13,194 bases of DNA from an uncultured Bacilli bacterium. Lineage in GTDB: Bacteria; Bacillota_I; Bacilli_A; RF39; UBA660. The DNA is taken from NCBI GenBank assembly GCA_934098345.1, contig CAKONX010000033.1:1-13194 (forward strand), read 5' to 3'. A model generated the notes under the pieces. It was not told the origin of the DNA, ran no database searches, and saw only the letters and a program-made list of their open reading frames with translations. Numbering within the stretch: the first letter of the stretch is position 1; each line of letters starts with the position of its first letter. Position numbers and translations under genes: made by a program. This document shows positions 13,178-13,194 of the stretch, piece after piece.

Positions 13178-13194
13178 GGAGTAGTACTCAAGAG
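13178..13194 (+). tRNA. tRNA-Ser, first 17 nt (cut by window edge)
   Basis: GGAGTAGTACTCAAGAG fits the 5' end of bacterial serine tRNAs: acceptor strand GGAGTAG (positions 1-7), T8, A9, D-stem start CTC and A14-G15. The anticodon and the rest lie beyond the window, so the isoacceptor is unknown and the serine call rests on this short match plus the strong promoter just upstream. Confidence 0.7.

Noticed and set aside
1..13194. Search by eye for CRISPR repeats, transposase genes, integrase sites and riboswitch-like leaders
   Set aside because: No direct-repeat array, transposase motif or long conserved leader was seen; the only tandem repeats are the 15-bp coding units at 5546-5605.

Overview
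The window is AT-rich bacterial DNA with strong Shine-Dalgarno sites. It looks like a Bacillota or Mollicutes-type low-GC organism, possibly an uncultured Bacilli/Mycoplasmatota relative. Supporting signs are CIRCE elements ahead of hrcA-grpE-dnaK, an rnc-smc pair, an SMC of 981 residues (the size class of mycoplasma SMC/P115 rather than the roughly 1,190 of Bacillus), a DHH nano-RNase-like protein and two lipoproteins. Every tryptophan codon I checked is TGG and the genes are intact in the standard code. All eleven visible stop codons are TAA or TAG, none TGA. The species cannot be named from this alone. LAYOUT: Everything from 1 to about 11,240 is on the minus strand; the rest is on the plus strand. 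Positions 1-2117 hold the class I heat-shock operon, read right to left: CIRCE/promoter/CIRCE, hrcA, grpE, then dnaK, which runs off the left edge. HrcA should repress its own operon, and GrpE is the nucleotide exchange factor for DnaK. Positions 2142-5065 hold three envelope genes: a DUF2207 membrane protein ending in a glycine-rich tail, a small single-pass protein, and a lipoprotein. They are separated by compact control signals: a terminator fused to the lipoprotein stop codon and a 10-bp dyad around the DUF2207 promoter. Positions 5122-7604 hold an unrecognised 707-residue protein (coiled coil, hydrophobic hairpin, acidic repeat tail) joined by a TAATG overlap to a small acidic DUF1292-like protein; this two-gene unit ends in a clear intrinsic terminator. 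Positions 7641-11239 hold rnc-smc, 11 nt apart. The divergent region 11240-11345 then leads to a plus-strand pair: a ZnuA-like lipoprotein whose usual metal ligands all appear to be replaced, and an NrnB-like DHH/DHHA1 phosphoesterase, again coupled by TAATG. The right edge carries a consensus promoter and the first 17 nt of what looks like a tRNA-Ser. The points most worth a second look are the ligand-less ZnuA homologue without a transporter, the 707-residue/DUF1292 pair, the double CIRCE in which one copy has a 10-nt spacer and may also act as a terminator, and the dyads around several start sites. No mobile element, CRISPR array or defence system was seen, and no intergenic stretch exceeds about 110 bases.
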